From Pinus tabuliformis (Eukaryota; Streptophyta; Pinopsida; Pinales; Pinaceae), in assembly GCA_031772625.1 (NCBI GenBank), contig CM062814.1, forward strand, positions 360,875,750 through 360,939,749: 64,000 nucleotides of DNA, in the 5' to 3' direction. Shown one piece after another: positions 33,163 to 44,908 of this stretch (the stretch's first letter is position 1; the number at the start of each line of letters is the position of its first letter). Below the pieces are notes generated by a model. The model was not told where the DNA came from and did no database searches. It saw only the letters and a program-made list of their open reading frames with translations. Position numbers and translations under genes: made by a program.

Positions 33163-33446
33163 AAAAGTTCACGCACTTATATGCAGAGAAACGTTTATTT
33201 CATGTAGAGAAAAGTTCACGCACTTTTATGCAGAGAAAAGTTTATTTCATGTAGAGAAAACATCACGCACTTTTATGCAGAGAAAAGTTTATTTCATGTA
33301 GAGAAAAGTTCACGCACTTTTATGCAGAGAAAAGTTTATTTCATGTAGAGAAAAGTTCACGCACTTTTATGTAGAGAAAAGTTTATTTCATGTTGAGAAA
33401 AAGTTCACGCACTTTCATGCAGAGAAAAGTTCCTTTCATGAAGAGA
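33163..33446. repeat. 47-bp tandem array in the D LTR
   Basis: Six units based on AAAAGTTCACGCACTTTTAT plus GCAGAGAAAAGTTTATTTCA and TGTAGAG. The 3' LTR has six matching units at about 40112-40396. Confidence 0.9.
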
Positions 33447-33451
33447 AAATT

Positions 33452-33719
33452 TCACGCACTTTCATGGTTGGCTCATGGTATTACTCTGAAAGTTTTTGAT
33501 CCTATGGTTTTGGTCCATGGTATTGCATCCAAAAGTGTTGATCTCACGCACTTTCATGGTTGGTTCATGGTATTAGTCCTATAGTTTTTGATCCTATGGT
33601 TTTGGTTCGTGGTATTGCATCCAAAAGTGTTGATCTCACGCACTTTCATGGTTGGTTCATGGTATTAGTCCAACAGTTTTTTGATCCTATGGTTTTGGAC
33701 CGTGGTATTGTGGAAGGCC
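33452..33719. repeat. 92-bp tandem array in the D LTR
   Basis: Three units starting TCACGCACTTTCATGGTTGG at 33452, 33544 and 33636. The same three occur in the 3' LTR copy. Confidence 0.9.
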
Positions 33720-34682
33720 TAAGACTATAAAAGAGGAAGGAGATCATTTGGCAAAGCATCATCGAATGAATTGAATATCTAATAAGTGCTAGATCTGAAA
33801 TATTTGTGATTGGGTTATGGTGCAGATCTGGATCTGAATGAAGGAGGAACCTTAGCGCATAAAGAACGATAAGTTCTTTTGATGGGTCATGAATAATAGT
33901 ATCTTTGCATGATTTTGATCTGTTATATGAGGCGCATGCTTGATCTATAAATCTGACAATCTGGGTTAATTAGTGTCTGAATATTTGAAAGAAGGAATTA
34001 TCCTTTATAGATCTGCACACAGGTTTCAGGTTGTTGAAATAGCGTATATCTTTAAATTATGATCTAGCTTCCTCTGTCTATTGCTGCAGTATTCTGGGTT
34101 CAGAATTTTGTGTGTGGTTGTTGTTACTGTGTTCTGGGTACAGCTGTCAGAGAAGTGTTTACTTGATTCAGTGCTAATTGGGAAAAGGAGATTGTTTGAT
34201 GCAGATATACTTGATGATTGATTGATGTTCATGGATCCAGTCTGAAAATTTATGAAACGTGGTCCCTGGAAGAAAGAGAAGGTTGTAGCCTTCAGTAGGC
34301 CAGCACCTACGTACTAGTATCTTGGCTAGTATAAGAGCTAAGGGGGTTGTAGCTCCCTTCCAGGAGAAGCTGGAGAACGAGAGATGGTTGTAGCTCTCTG
34401 CAGGTTGTAGCCTACGTACTAGTAAAAGGAGTTTCTAATTGAAAGAAGATAGAGACATATTGCAGCAGGTGGTTTTCACCCACATTGGGTTTCCACCTTA
34501 TATCTGGTGTTCTTTTGTGTGACTATTTACTTTTCTTGTTTCTGCTCATTATTTTATGATACTGACGTACAAAGTAATTATCAATATTTGAAGAATTATT
34601 CAAGGTATAAATAAGGAAGATAGATTCATAAGAATTTGATAATACTGATTCACCCCCCCCTCTCAGTATTATTTCCAACAAT

Positions 34683-34694
34683 TGGTATCAGAGC
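34683..34694 (+). other. D primer-binding site (initiator-Met tRNA)
   Basis: TGGTATCAGAGC, a perfect match to the common initiator-Met site, two bases after the LTR. Confidence 0.92.
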
Positions 34695-34741
34695 AGGTCC
34701 TTCTGAAGAAGCTTGATCGCTTGAAGGAAGATCTAAACATC

Positions 34742-36070
34742 ATGAGCAACTACGAGAGGGAAGCATCAATCAGGCCACCGATTTTTGATGGAACAAACTT
34801 CGTATATCGGAAGGTAAGAGTTACTGCCTATCTTCAATCTTTGGGTACAGAAGTATGGGACATTATAGAAATAGGGTGTACCTTTCCATCAGCTACTCCT
34901 ACAGATTCAGCAGAGAAGAAGAAATATGAAACAAATGCAAAGGCGGTTAATACTCTTCTAGGATGTCTATCTCAATCTGAATTCGTGAAGGTTATGCAAT
35001 ATAAATCCGCAAAAGAAATATGGGACAAGATTGTTTTGAGCTACGAAGGAGATGAGCAGGTAAAACGTGCAAAACTTCAAACCCTCAGGATTCAGTATGA
35101 GAATCTCAGAATGTATAATGATGAAAGTGTGGCTAACTATTTCCTTCGGGTAGATGAGATTGTTAATTGTATGAAAAACATGGGTGAAGAAATAAATGAG
35201 GCTGTTGTGGTTGAAAAAGTGCTAAGATAATTGTCCCCGAAGTTTGAATCTAAAGTGTCTACAATAGAAGAAAAGGAAAATCTACGAACTTTTACTATGT
35301 CTCAGCTACACGGAATTCTAACTGCTTATGAAATGAGAAAAGGAGGTCCATCAGACAGGAGAGAAGCTGCTTTTAAGGCTTTAGGCAAAGGATACTACTA
35401 TGAATCAAGTCACGTGCCAGAAGAAGAAGAAGAATCAAATTTTGTCAGAAATCTTCAACGGGGTACTGGAAGGTTCAGAGGTAAGCTACCTTTTAAATGT
35501 TTTTCTTGTGGAAGAGTAGGTCATTATGCTGCCAAATGTCCTCATAAGGATAAGATTGACAAAGGAAAGGAACCTGCCAGATGGAACAAGAAACAGAATG
35601 CAAATAAGAAAAGCTACTACACTCATGAAGACAGTGATGGTCTATCAAATAGTGATGAAGATGAACGAGGTAATGGCTATAAAATTTTAATGGCATTTGA
35701 AGATGACGATTACATGGATGCTATAGATGTGGATAGTTTTTATGAAGATATTTCTAGACTTAAGACATGTATAGAAGAAAAGAATATGATCATTGATACT
35801 CTACAATTTCAAATTGATGAAAAAGAAAAATATCTTGAAAAGTTAGAAGGTGAAATTGTTGGCCTTAGAAAAGAAATTGAGAAAACAAAGGCTATTAATA
35901 TTAAGTTTGTCAAAGGATCTGAAACTCTAGATGAGATCATCAATGTACAACGTTCTCCGCTAAACAAGACAGGTCTGGGGTATAATGAAGAAACATCTCA
36001 AGCATCCACCTCAAAGAGTTATCTTGATGCAGCAAGAAGGAATGAGAAAAAGCACAATGGAGATCACTAG
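34742..36070 (+). pseudogene. D gag
   Basis: ATG at 34742 (MSNYEREASIRPPIFDGTNF). The Copia gag core runs to a TAA at 35228, then continues in the same frame (SPKFESKVSTIEEKENL) through a zinc knuckle, CFSCGRVGHYAAKC, an acidic stretch and a predicted coiled coil (DTLQFQIDEKEKYLEKLEGE) to a TAG at 36068. One stop therefore breaks an otherwise long gag. This is the best preserved gag in the window. Confidence 0.88.
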
Positions 36071-36766
36071 GTAAAGCAGGGACGAATTACATCAAGAACG
36101 AACAAAGACTATCAGGTAAACCAGGGGCAATCTGTCTTAAGGATGAACAAAAGCTACAACCAGCCACAGGTAAAATCTTCTCAATTTGCTTCAAGAATGG
36201 ATGACAATAGAAATTACAATCATTTGGCCGGTAGATTTGATAATCGCAGAAGTTTCTTCAATGGGCAATGTTTCTCTTGCCATAACTTTGGTCACAAAGT
36301 AGCTCAATGTGTTGCATATAAAACAATCATGACTAGAGAAGCTCAAAAACAAAGAAGTATGACCGGGATTACAAAAAGGACCTATAACAACTTTTCGGCT
36401 CTTGAAAATGAAGTTGAATGTTCTATTTGCAATAACTTTGGTCATGAAGATTCTGAATGCAGGAGCAGGTTTCAACAGACAAAGGAACAAGCCTCAAGCA
36501 CCAGAACATGGAGAATAAAGGAACCACAAACAGAAAGATTTGGGATAGCATTTTATGCAGAAGGACAAGAAAGTCTATGGTACATTGACAGTGGATGTTC
36601 GAAACATATGATAGGTGATAAAGAAAAGCTTGAATCATATTCTGCTTTAGAAAAAGGAAAGAAAGTCTCTTTTGGAAATGATACTCCTGCAGCTATAAAA
36701 GGAAAAAGGAAAAGGCACTGCTCAGTTAAAAGAAAAGGTCAAAGCTGGAAATGTTTTGTATGTTGA
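36071..36766 (+). pseudogene. D gag-pol linker with two zinc knuckles, and protease
   Basis: The same frame continues with two more knuckles, CFSCHNFGHKVAQC and CSICNNFGHEDSEC, then the protease LWYIDSGCSKHMIGDKEKL with an intact Asp-Ser-Gly. A one-base frameshift near 36735 ends the frame. The correct reading resumes as VLYVDGLKHNLLSVS before the integrase. Three CCHC knuckles in total is unusual for a single Copia polyprotein. Confidence 0.85.
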
Positions 36767-36800
36767 TGGATTGAAGCATAATCTTCTAAGTGTCAGCTAG

Positions 36801-37811
36801 ATGTGTGATCAAGGAACCGAGGTGATATTTAGATCAAACAGATGCCGTGTTCGTGATCTTGATACAGGTGAAACAGTGATCAAACGTAGAAGAACTCCAA
36901 ATAATCTATACATATTTGAAGAAGGACAACAACAATGCTATTTGAGCAAGGATGATGAACACTGGTTATGGCACCGGAGGTTGGGGCATCTAAGTTTTTC
37001 ACAAATAAGGAAAGCATGCAAATATCAGGCAGTTCATGGTCTTCCAGATATCAAAATTCCAGACAACACCATATGCAAATCATGTCAGTTTGGAAAGCAA
37101 ACCAGAACTAACTTTCCAGAGAAGGAAGGATCAGATAGCATGCCTCTTGAGTTAGTCCATACAGATGTATGTGGTCCATTTAGGAAAAGGACACCTCGAG
37201 GAGAAGAATACTTGATATTATTCATTGACGATTTCTCCAAGTTTGTTTGGTTAGGACTTATGAAGCACAAAGACGAAGCATTCAAGAAATTCAAATCCTT
37301 CAAAGCCTTGGTTGAAAATGAATCAGGTTACAAAATTAAGTGCCTCGGGTCTGACAGAGGTGGGGAGTTTACCTCAAATGAATTTTTTGATTTCTGTGAA
37401 GAACATGGGATAAGAAGAGAATTCTCTACAGCTAGAACTCCTCAGCAAAATGGAGTGGTGGAAAGGATGAACAGAACAGTCCAACAAATGGCTCGTGCTA
37501 TGCTGGATGAGTCTGGAACTCCCGCAACTTTCTGGGGTGAAGCCGCATATGCTACGGTTGTTATTCTGAACAAAACAAATGCCAGAGTGAACAACACTTA
37601 AACTCCTCATGAGCTCTAGTATGGTGAGACTCCTTCGGTAAAGCACTTCAAAATCTTTGGGAGCAAATGCTATATTAAGAATACTGATGAGCAACTTGGC
37701 AAACTTGAACCTAGAGTAGATGAAGGCATTCTTCTTGGTTATTCTCCACACATCAAAGCATATAAGTGCTACAATAAAAGACTTGGAACAATTGTTGACC
37801 GCATTGATGTA
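36801..37811 (+). pseudogene. D integrase
   Basis: The open stretch 36801-37601 has HWLWHRRLGHLSFSQI and CKSCQFGKQTR (zinc domain), VHTDVCGPFRK (Asp), GSDRGGEFTSNEFF (Asp) and PQQNGVVERMNRTVQQM (Glu), so the full D,D-E core is present. Stops at 37599 and near 37618 precede the C-terminal part ([36 protein letters not shown]). Confidence 0.9.
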
Positions 37812-39617
37812 GTGGTTGATGAAAAGGGATACATTCCTAGGCAAGTAAATCATGAAAATATCGAAGAAGATGAAGACTACCCTCAAAGACAGAATGATGA
37901 AGAAGAAGAACCTCAAGGAGCACCAGAGGAACAAATAAGAATAGAAGAGAAGACTCCATCCCGGTACATTCAGAAGAATCATCCAGAATCTCAAATTTTG
38001 GGGCAGAAAGAAGCAGGTGTACAAACAAGAAGAAAAATTGCAGAAGCTTCAAGCTATTTGGCATTACTCTCCTCCACTGAACCACAAAATGTAAAAGAGG
38101 CATGCAAAGATGAATGTTGGGTCAAAGCAATGGATGAAGAACTTGAGCAGATCGAAAAGAAAAACACTTGGGAGTTGGTTCCTAGACCAAAGGATAAGAA
38201 TTTTATAGGGACAAAATGGGTCTTCAAAAATAAGTTGAATGAAAATGGGGAAGTAATTAGAAACAAGGCAAGACTTGTTTGTGAAGGGTATGCGCAGCAA
38301 GAAGGAATAGATTTTGACGAAACTTTTTCTCCTGTTGCAAGACTTGAGGCCATCCGAATGTTCCTTGCTCTCTCAAGCTTTCAAAAGTTCAAAGTATTTC
38401 AAATGGACGTGAAATCAACCTTTCTGAATGGAGACTTAGAAGAAGAAGTATACATTGAGCAGCCAGATGGGTTCATTCTTGGAAATGATCCAAATCTTGT
38501 ATGCAGACTGAAAAAGGCACTCTATGGTCTTAAACAAGCTCCAAGGGCTTTGTACTATCGTTTGGACAAATATCTTCATCAACAAGGTTTTTCAAAAGGA
38601 TCAGCAGACAACAATCTTTATATAAAAATTGAAAATGACAAATTGCTAATACTTGTTGTGTATGTAGATTACATTGTCTTTGGCAGAAATGAAGAATCTA
38701 TGAGTCAAAGCTTTGCCTTGGTGATGCAGAAAGAATTCGAAATGTCCTTGCTTGGAGAATTGACATATTTTCTTGGCCTGCAAATCCAACAAAAGGAAGG
38801 AGGGATCTTCTTGTCTCAAACCAAGTATCTCAAGCAGATTTTGAAGAAATATGGCATGGAAGATGCAAAACCAGTATGTACACCCATGGTCACAGGATGT
38901 AGCCTCAGTGCAAATGATGAATCAGCAGCAGTAAATCAACCAACCTACAGATCTATGATTGGAAGTCTACTTTATTTGACAGCTACCCGGCCAGACATCA
39001 TGCATGCAGTGGGAATAGTTGGAAGATTTCAGGCAAATCCAAAGGAAACTCATCTTTAGGCAGTAAAGAGAATCTTCAAATATCTTCAAGGGACTCAAAA
39101 TTATGGCTTATGGTATCCTAGAGATACAGATCTCACACTTCATGCTTATACTGATGCAGATTGGGCCGGAAGCGTGGATGACAGGAAGAGCACAAGTGGT
39201 GGTGCATTCTTTATGGGTTCCAGATTAGTATCTTGGTTCAGCAAGAAATAGAGTTCGATTGCCTTGTCTACAGCTGAAGCAGAATATGTTGTTGCTGCAT
39301 CTTGCTGCACTCAACTCCTTTGGATGATGTAGACCTTCCAGGATTTTCAAATCACTTGTACACCACCCATCTCCATCTTATGTGATAATACAAGTGCAAT
39401 CAGCATTTCAAAGAACCCAGTCATGCATTCAAAAACCAAGCACATACCAATCAAGTATCACTTTCTCTGGGAACAAGTGCTTGAACAAAAGGTCAAGTTG
39501 GAGTATGTTCCTTCTAAGGAACAAGTTGCTGATATACTCACCAAACCATTGCCTAGGGAGACCTTTGAATACCTCAGGCAAATGCTGGGGGTTGTTGATG
39601 CATCATCTTGTTATTGA
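37812..39617 (+). pseudogene. D reverse transcriptase and RNase H
   Basis: A 415-codon open stretch covers the linker and the [40 protein letters not shown] and [19 protein letters not shown]. The catalytic motif reads YVDY (38661-38672) instead of YVDD, so the second catalytic Asp is lost. RNase H follows with DADWAGSVDDRKSTSGG and STAEAEYV. Stops lie at 39057, 39247 and 39329. The frame ends at the natural-looking C-terminus LRQMLGVVDASSCY, stop 39615-39617. Confidence 0.9.
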
Positions 39618-39972
39618 ATCTCTTCTGATTGTTGGTTGTACGCAAGGTTTATCTGAAGTATATGCGTACATGTGCTGGGTTGCGGATTGGTCAAAGATCG
39701 AATGGCACAGGTTCAGGGGGAGCATATCATGCATTGTTGGCATTATGGAGGAAGTACAGAAGGAGATCATGGATGTTGGTCTGAATATTGCTGCAATACG
39801 TCTCTATCTCTTTCATGGTCATGTATGGTGTTTGATGGATTATGGTTCTTCTTTGCAGATCTGGTTTATAGTCAGGGGGAGCATGTTCTTAGGGGGAGCA
39901 TAACCCTTTGCCCTTGATGTCAAAGGGGGAGAGTGATTGGTTGTTGTTGCCATCAAGTCCAAAGGGGGAGAT
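39618..39972 (+). other. D 3' trailer with repeated GGGGGA tracts and polypurine tract
   Basis: No clear ORF. The purine tract GGGGGA occurs five times (near 39716, 39876, 39892, 39925 and 39964). The last, AAAGGGGGAGATTG at 39961-39972, abuts the 3' LTR and is the likely polypurine tract. Confidence 0.8.
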
Positions 39973-40803
39973 TGTTGGCATTATGATACATATGTTGTAC
40001 TTGATGGCAACCCACTCATCTCAGATGATAAATTATAGTGCAGCAAAGTTCACGCACTTTCATGAAGATAAAGGTTTCTTTCTTGAAGATAAAAGTTTCC
40101 TTCATGTAGAGAAAAGTTCACTGCACTTATATGCAAAGAAAATTTTATTTCATGTAGAGAAAAGTTCACGCACTTTTATGCAGAGAAAATTTTATTTCAT
40201 GTAGAGAAAAGTTCATGCACTTTTATGCAGAGAAAAGTTTATTTCATGTAGAGAAACGTTCACACACTTTTACGCAGAGAAAATTTTATTTCATGCAGAG
40301 AAAAGTTCACGCACTTTTATGCAGAGAAAAGTTTATTTCATGTAGAGAAAAAGTTCACGCACTTTCATGCAGAGAAAAGTTCCTTTCATGAAGAGAACAT
40401 TTCACGCACTTTCATGGTTGGCTCATGGTATTAGTCCGACAGTTTTTGATCCTATGGTTTTGGTCCGTGGTATTGCATCCAAAAGTGTTGATCTCACGCA
40501 CTTTCATGGTTGGTTCATGGTATTAGTCCTATAGTTTTTGATCCTATGGCTTTGGTTTGTGGTATTGCATCCAAAAGTGTTGATCTCACGCACTTTCATG
40601 GTTGGTTCATGGTATTAGTCCAATAGTTTTTTGATCCTATGGTTTTGGACCGTGGTATTGTGGAAGGCCTAAGACTATAAAAGAGGAAGGAGATCATTTG
40701 GCAAAGCATCATCGAATGAATTGAATATATAATAAGTGCTAGATCTAGAATATTTATGATTGGGTTATGGTGCAGATCTGGATCTGAATGAAGGAGGAAC
40801 CTT
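39973..40803 (+). repeat. D 3' LTR, truncated (831 bp)
   Basis: Collinear with 33024-33853, including both tandem arrays. The match stops at GGAGGAACCTT, after which Copia C integrase coding sequence follows. About 827 bases of LTR are missing. Confidence 0.9.
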
Positions 40804-42683
40804 GGTGTTAATGATTTTGGTTGTCGCTCATATGATTATGAGAATCACAAAATCATTAGGAGCAGAGATGTAATATTCAATGAAAAGGTCTTGTATAAGA
40901 CTCAGTTATAGGAAAATAAATAAGAAAAAGAAAATAGAGAATACACGGTGCTTGACAATATCACAAGAAAAGTGATGGCTCCTGAAAATCATAATGATCA
41001 ACATCCAAAACAACAACCACAACAACAAAAACCACTTCAAACACCTGAAAGTGGTGTTAGAAGATCTCCCAGGATAAGTAGACCCCCTGGACAATACTCT
41101 CCTTCATTTTATTATGTATTGTTGACTGATTCTGGTGAACTAGAATGTTATGAAGAAGCAGTGTAGGTAGAAACCAGGAAGAAGTGGGAGTGAGAAATGA
41201 AAGGAGAGATGGACTCCTTAGCACATAACCAAACTTGGGACTTAGTCAGGTTGCCTACAGGTAAAACCTCATTACAGAATAAATGGGTTTACAAGTTGAT
41301 GGAACAAGATGGAGGTGGAAAAAGATAAAAAGCTAGACTTGTGGTGAAGGGGTATGCACAGAAGAAAGGTATTGATTTTGATGAAATATTTTCTCCTGTT
41401 GTGAAAATGACTTCAATCAGAACTATTCTAAGTCTACTAGTAGCTGAATATTTGCAACTTGAGTAGTTAGATGTAAAGACAGCTTTTCTCCATGGGGATG
41501 TGGAGGGAGAGATATATATGCAGTAGCCACAAGGATATGAGGTAAAAGGGAAGGAGAAACTAGTGTGCAGGTTGAAGAAGAGCTTTTATGGCTTAAAACA
41601 GGCTCCAAGGCAGTGGTATCTAAAATTTGATAGGTTTATGTCTGAACAAGGTTATACTAGGTGTCACTCTGGTCATTGTGTTTATCTCAAAAGGCAAAAT
41701 GATGGCAGCTATATTATATTGTTATTGTATGTAGATGACATGCTTGTTGCAGGTTCTAACATGCAGGAAATAAACGTTCTCAAAAGGAAATTGGCAAACT
41801 CATTTGGAATGAAGGATTTGGGTGCTACAAAACAAATCCTTGGTATGAGAATAACTAGAGATAAAAAGAAACACAAATTAACATTGTCTCAAAGTGAGTA
41901 CATAGAAAAGGTGTTGAAAAGGTTTAATATGCAGAATGCAAAACCAGTTACTATACCTTTGGCTAGCCATTTAAAATTAAGGAGGAGTGCCCCAAGACTC
42001 AGGAAGAAATGGCTCATATGTCTAGAGTTCCATATGCATTAGCAGTTGGAAGCTTAATGTATACAATGGTCTGCACAAGGCCTGATATTGCACATGCAGT
42101 GGGAGTTGTAAGCAGGTACATGAACAATCCAGGAAAATAATATTGCATGGTGGTGAAGTGGATTCTCAGGTATTTGAGAGGTACCGCAAACCAAGAATTA
42201 TGCCTTGGTGGTTGAAACATTGCTCTACAGGGATATATTGATGCAAATATGGCGGTTGATAGAGATAACAGAAGGAGCACAACAGAGTATGTGTTTACTG
42301 TAGGTGGAACAGCTGTTAGCTGGGTCTCAAAACTGCAAGTTGTTGCACTCTCAACAACAGAAGCAGAGTATGTTGCTGCTACAAAGGTTAATAAAGAAAT
42401 GATTTGCTCACAAAGGTTTCTGGATGAATTGGGTAAGAAACAGGAGTTGGGCAGGTTATACAGTGGCAGTCAGAGTGCCATACATCTGAAAAAGAACTCT
42501 CCATTTCATTCCAAGACTAAGCATATATAGCTCATGTACGATTTCATACGATCGGCATTGGAAGATGGACAGTTGAAGCTGGAAAAGATACACACTAGCC
42601 AGAATCCTGCAGATATGTTAACAAAAGTTGCAACGAGGGAGAAACTAAGAATCTGCTCAGTTTCAATTGGTCTTCAAGTATGA
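40804..42683 (+). pseudogene. C integrase end, reverse transcriptase and RNase H
   Basis: Resumes with DFGCRSYDYENHKIIRSRDV, the C-terminal integrase region, then a Gln/Pro-rich linker (QPQQQKPLQTPESGVRRSPR), RT fingers (NKWVYKLMEQDGGGK), LDVKTAFLHGDVEGEIYMQ-type wording, [15 protein letters not shown], and YVDDMLVAG with both catalytic Asp residues at about 41728. RNase H reads STTEAEYVAATKVNKEM. The last stop is the TGA at 42681. Stops and one frameshift near 41990 make it inactive. Confidence 0.88.
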
Positions 42684-42779
42684 TGAAGAAGATAAGAAAT
42701 AGCTAGGTCCAAAGTGGAGTCATTGTCTAGCAAATCAAGCAGTGGTGGAGTTGCTATAGTCGGTCTCCAAGAGAGAGAT
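42684..42779 (+). other. C 3' untranslated region and polypurine tract
   Basis: Short non-coding stretch ending CCAAGAGAGAGATT next to the LTR. The tract AAGAGAGAGA is the likely plus-strand primer. Confidence 0.65.
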
Positions 42780-43408
42780 TGTTGGGTGTGGAGCCTGATT
42801 ATCTTCTGTATTCAAAGGTTTTAGTCAGATGTATACCCAAGGAAGAATGTACATGCATCCACACAGGGGGATGCGAGGGGACTTGTACCCCCCACGGGCA
42901 TCTGTGGGGGCTAATCCCCCCTGGCTGGAGGTTCTAGGGGCTAGCATTCCCCTGATGGGGGATCGAGGGCAGTGCCCCAAAAGCTAAAAACAGATGTAAG
43001 ATTGCCTTGTAAAATGTTGTAATTTCATAGTCAATCTGGGTCATTCATTAGGCGGATATCTGACCATAGAAGTTATGTTTAATCTAGGGTTTTTTTCCCT
43101 AGAAGGCAAACCCTTGCTTTATTTGAGGGAATTGCATTGCAGCTACGTATATTTGAATATTTGTATTCTGAGAGAGGAAGAGAGAGGAGATTGAGAGTGA
43201 AGAGGGTGTTACAATGGATCTGTTGTGGTTGTATCTCTTCAGCTTGTTGGATAATATAAAAGGAAGGATTGGGTGTTTCTCCGTGGACGAAGCCCAAACT
43301 GGGGGAACCACGTATATCTGTGTCTCTCTTGTTTTATGCACTTTTTGTGTTTATATTTCTACAATATTTTTTGTTTCCCATTGCTCCGTAATATATAATT
43401 TTCTAACA
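42780..43408 (+). repeat. C 3' LTR (629 bp)
   Basis: TGTTGGGTGTGGAGCC ... TTTTCTAACA. Partner of 30662-31291. The GC-rich island at 42860-42980 has lost many CpG sites relative to the 5' copy. Confidence 0.93.
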
Positions 43409-43916
43409 ATGAGTACCTTTTGCATTTTTTGCACATTATGGAGATAAAAATATTGGTCCATCTGTAGTATCCATGTTACGGGATCCTTCCCATCAAACTT
43501 CCTCATATCAATATTTGGAATAGCCGGGTCTTCAATCCAATATTAGAGTCTATGAAATCATGATTAACATTCCTTTTGTTCTCATTATGAGTTTCCTCTA
43601 CTATCTTTTCTCCATTCGGAAGCATTTCATGTAGAAACTTTTCCAAACCTCCCTTCAAACCTTCCATTTATTTCTTAAAATCTTCAATGTTGCATTTTGA
43701 TTCATTGATATCATTCTTCAAACCATAAATATTAGCTTCCATGCCATTCTATAAATGATCCATCTTAGCTTCTGTTACGTTTTGTGAGAGTGAAATTTGT
43801 TGCACTTGGTCTCGTAATTTTGATATATAATGTTGCATTTCTTCATCTTCTTCATGAGTTAAAGAAGAGATTTTAGGTTTCTTACTAGGTGTTTTAGTTT
43901 TCTTTCTTTGGGGCAT
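43409..43916 (-). pseudogene. B gag, N-terminal part
   Basis: ATG at 43916 (minus) opens MPQRKKTKTPSKKPKISSLT, followed by a helical region with coiled-coil character (two TAG/TAA stops) and the gag core MRKFDGKDPVTWILQMDQYF, at which B' starts its ORF. The frame runs into the Copia C insertion and continues at 30661. Confidence 0.85.
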
Positions 43917-44592
43917 CAATTAATGATAATTATGCTTCACTATTCCCTTTGAATCACTTCAAACTAGCTTTTCAAACAAAACTTATGCAGATTTTATAAA
44001 AGACTACACATATTCTATTTTTTTTTGTTTTTGTTTGTAGGACCTCGATTTGGAATCTAATATATCTCTGAAATTTCAGACCTCCAAGGCCTGAAATTTC
44101 ATCCTGTCATAGATGTTTGAGTCGTCTCTCTAACCGCAAAATTCTGATCAAGGTTAGAGCTTCGAAGAAAGAATTATGCTCAATCTCCCACGATGACTTG
44201 ATTATACACTATTTTAGTAGAGTGAACTTATATGAAGTTCCATGTGTCCCTGTTTTGACCTTCGGCCTTGAAAATGATAACAAGCAAAATAAATTAAATC
44301 CTATTTTTGTATCATCTTACAAAATTGGAATCTGATGCTCAAAGAGAAAGTTATGATGATTTTCCCAAGGTCACCTGTTTGAGATGGAATTCATGAGCCT
44401 GCACAAACCCTAAATTCCTCGGTTCATATCTCGGACAATATTTTGAGAAATAGTCTTAAATTTGGACATGTCGTTATTGAAGATGTCTTCTCAAATGGGT
44501 TTTCTTTCTAAATTTTGAAGATTTTGTAAAAAAAAATTATAGAAAAAATTCCACGATGGCCTATTTGAAGCTGTGAAACCTTAGAATCCAAA
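43917..44592 (-). other. B 5' untranslated leader
   Basis: Clearly related to the B' leader (shared CTCCCACGATGACTTGATTA and TTCTCAAATGGGTTTT). No ORF supported; the open stretch 44117-44335 on the plus strand is antisense leader sequence. Confidence 0.8.
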
Positions 44593-44604
44593 GCTCTCAT
44601 ACCA
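44593..44604 (-). other. B primer-binding site
   Basis: The minus strand reads TGGTATGAGAGC, one change from TGGTATCAGAGC, two bases inside the 5' LTR. Confidence 0.8.
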
Positions 44605-44606
44605 AA

Positions 44607-44908
44607 TGTTATGAAACTAGCTCACAAAATAGAAGAAAAGATAGATTAGCAACTTCAAAATTCAGCCTCTTCAAGCGGAAACCACCTTTACATTACACAA
44701 ATGAACAATTCTTGGATGATTTAAATGATTAAACCTCATTTTCATATATAGGAGTCTAAGGGGTCACAATATAATCAAAGCCGACATAACAATAATAATG
44801 TAAGGGCACAAAAAAATATTAATGGGCTTCTTTGGGGCACAAAAATAATAGTAAAGGGGTTACACTAATAAAAATGAGTGAATGCACTAGTATTATAGGG
44901 ACCTAACA
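44607..44908 (-). repeat. B 5' LTR (302 bp)
   Basis: TGTTATGAAACTAGC ... GGGACCTAACA on the plus strand. Followed by the target duplication TATTT. Confidence 0.92.

Larger units (their letters stand above)
33024..34680 (+). repeat. D 5' LTR (1657 bp)
   Basis: TGTTGGCATTATG ... ATTTCCAACA. Its first 700 bases hold two tandem arrays, listed separately. The remainder is unique. An apparent minus-strand ORF at 34026-34232 has no support. Confidence 0.92.
33024..40803 (+). mobile_element. D: SIRE-like Copia element nested in C
   Basis: A 1657-base 5' LTR (33024-34680), primer-binding site, gag with three CCHC knuckles, pol, a 350-base trailer with several GGGGGA tracts, and a 3' LTR that begins at 39973 but is cut at 40803. 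Long LTRs, the trailer and the gag architecture resemble the SIRE/Maximus lineage. There is no target duplication, because the right junction is a deletion that also removed part of C. Confidence 0.9.
30662..43408 (+). mobile_element. C: Copia element inserted in B, itself split by D
   Basis: LTRs at 30662-31291 and 42780-43408 and an exact 5-bp target duplication ATGAG (30657-30661 and 43409-43413), opposite in orientation to B. Order on the plus strand: gag, protease, N-terminal integrase, [element D], RT, RNase H. About the second half of integrase is missing at the right-hand D junction. Confidence 0.93.
26382..44908 (-). mobile_element. B: chromovirus (Gypsy) carrying two nested Copia elements
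   Basis: LTRs at 26382-26660 and 44607-44908, related to those of B', with an exact 5-bp target duplication TATTT at 26377-26381 and 44909-44913. The interior, on the minus strand, is a chromovirus: gag, protease, RT, RNase H, integrase, chromodomain. Copia C is inserted in gag at 30661/43409. Removing C and one ATGAG copy rejoins the gag frame, so the nesting order is certain. Confidence 0.93.

Noticed and set aside
37374..38353. Long minus-strand ORFs, one of 216 codons, antisense to D integrase and RT
   Set aside because: Shadow frames of the conserved sense coding sequence. The sense strand carries every catalytic motif.
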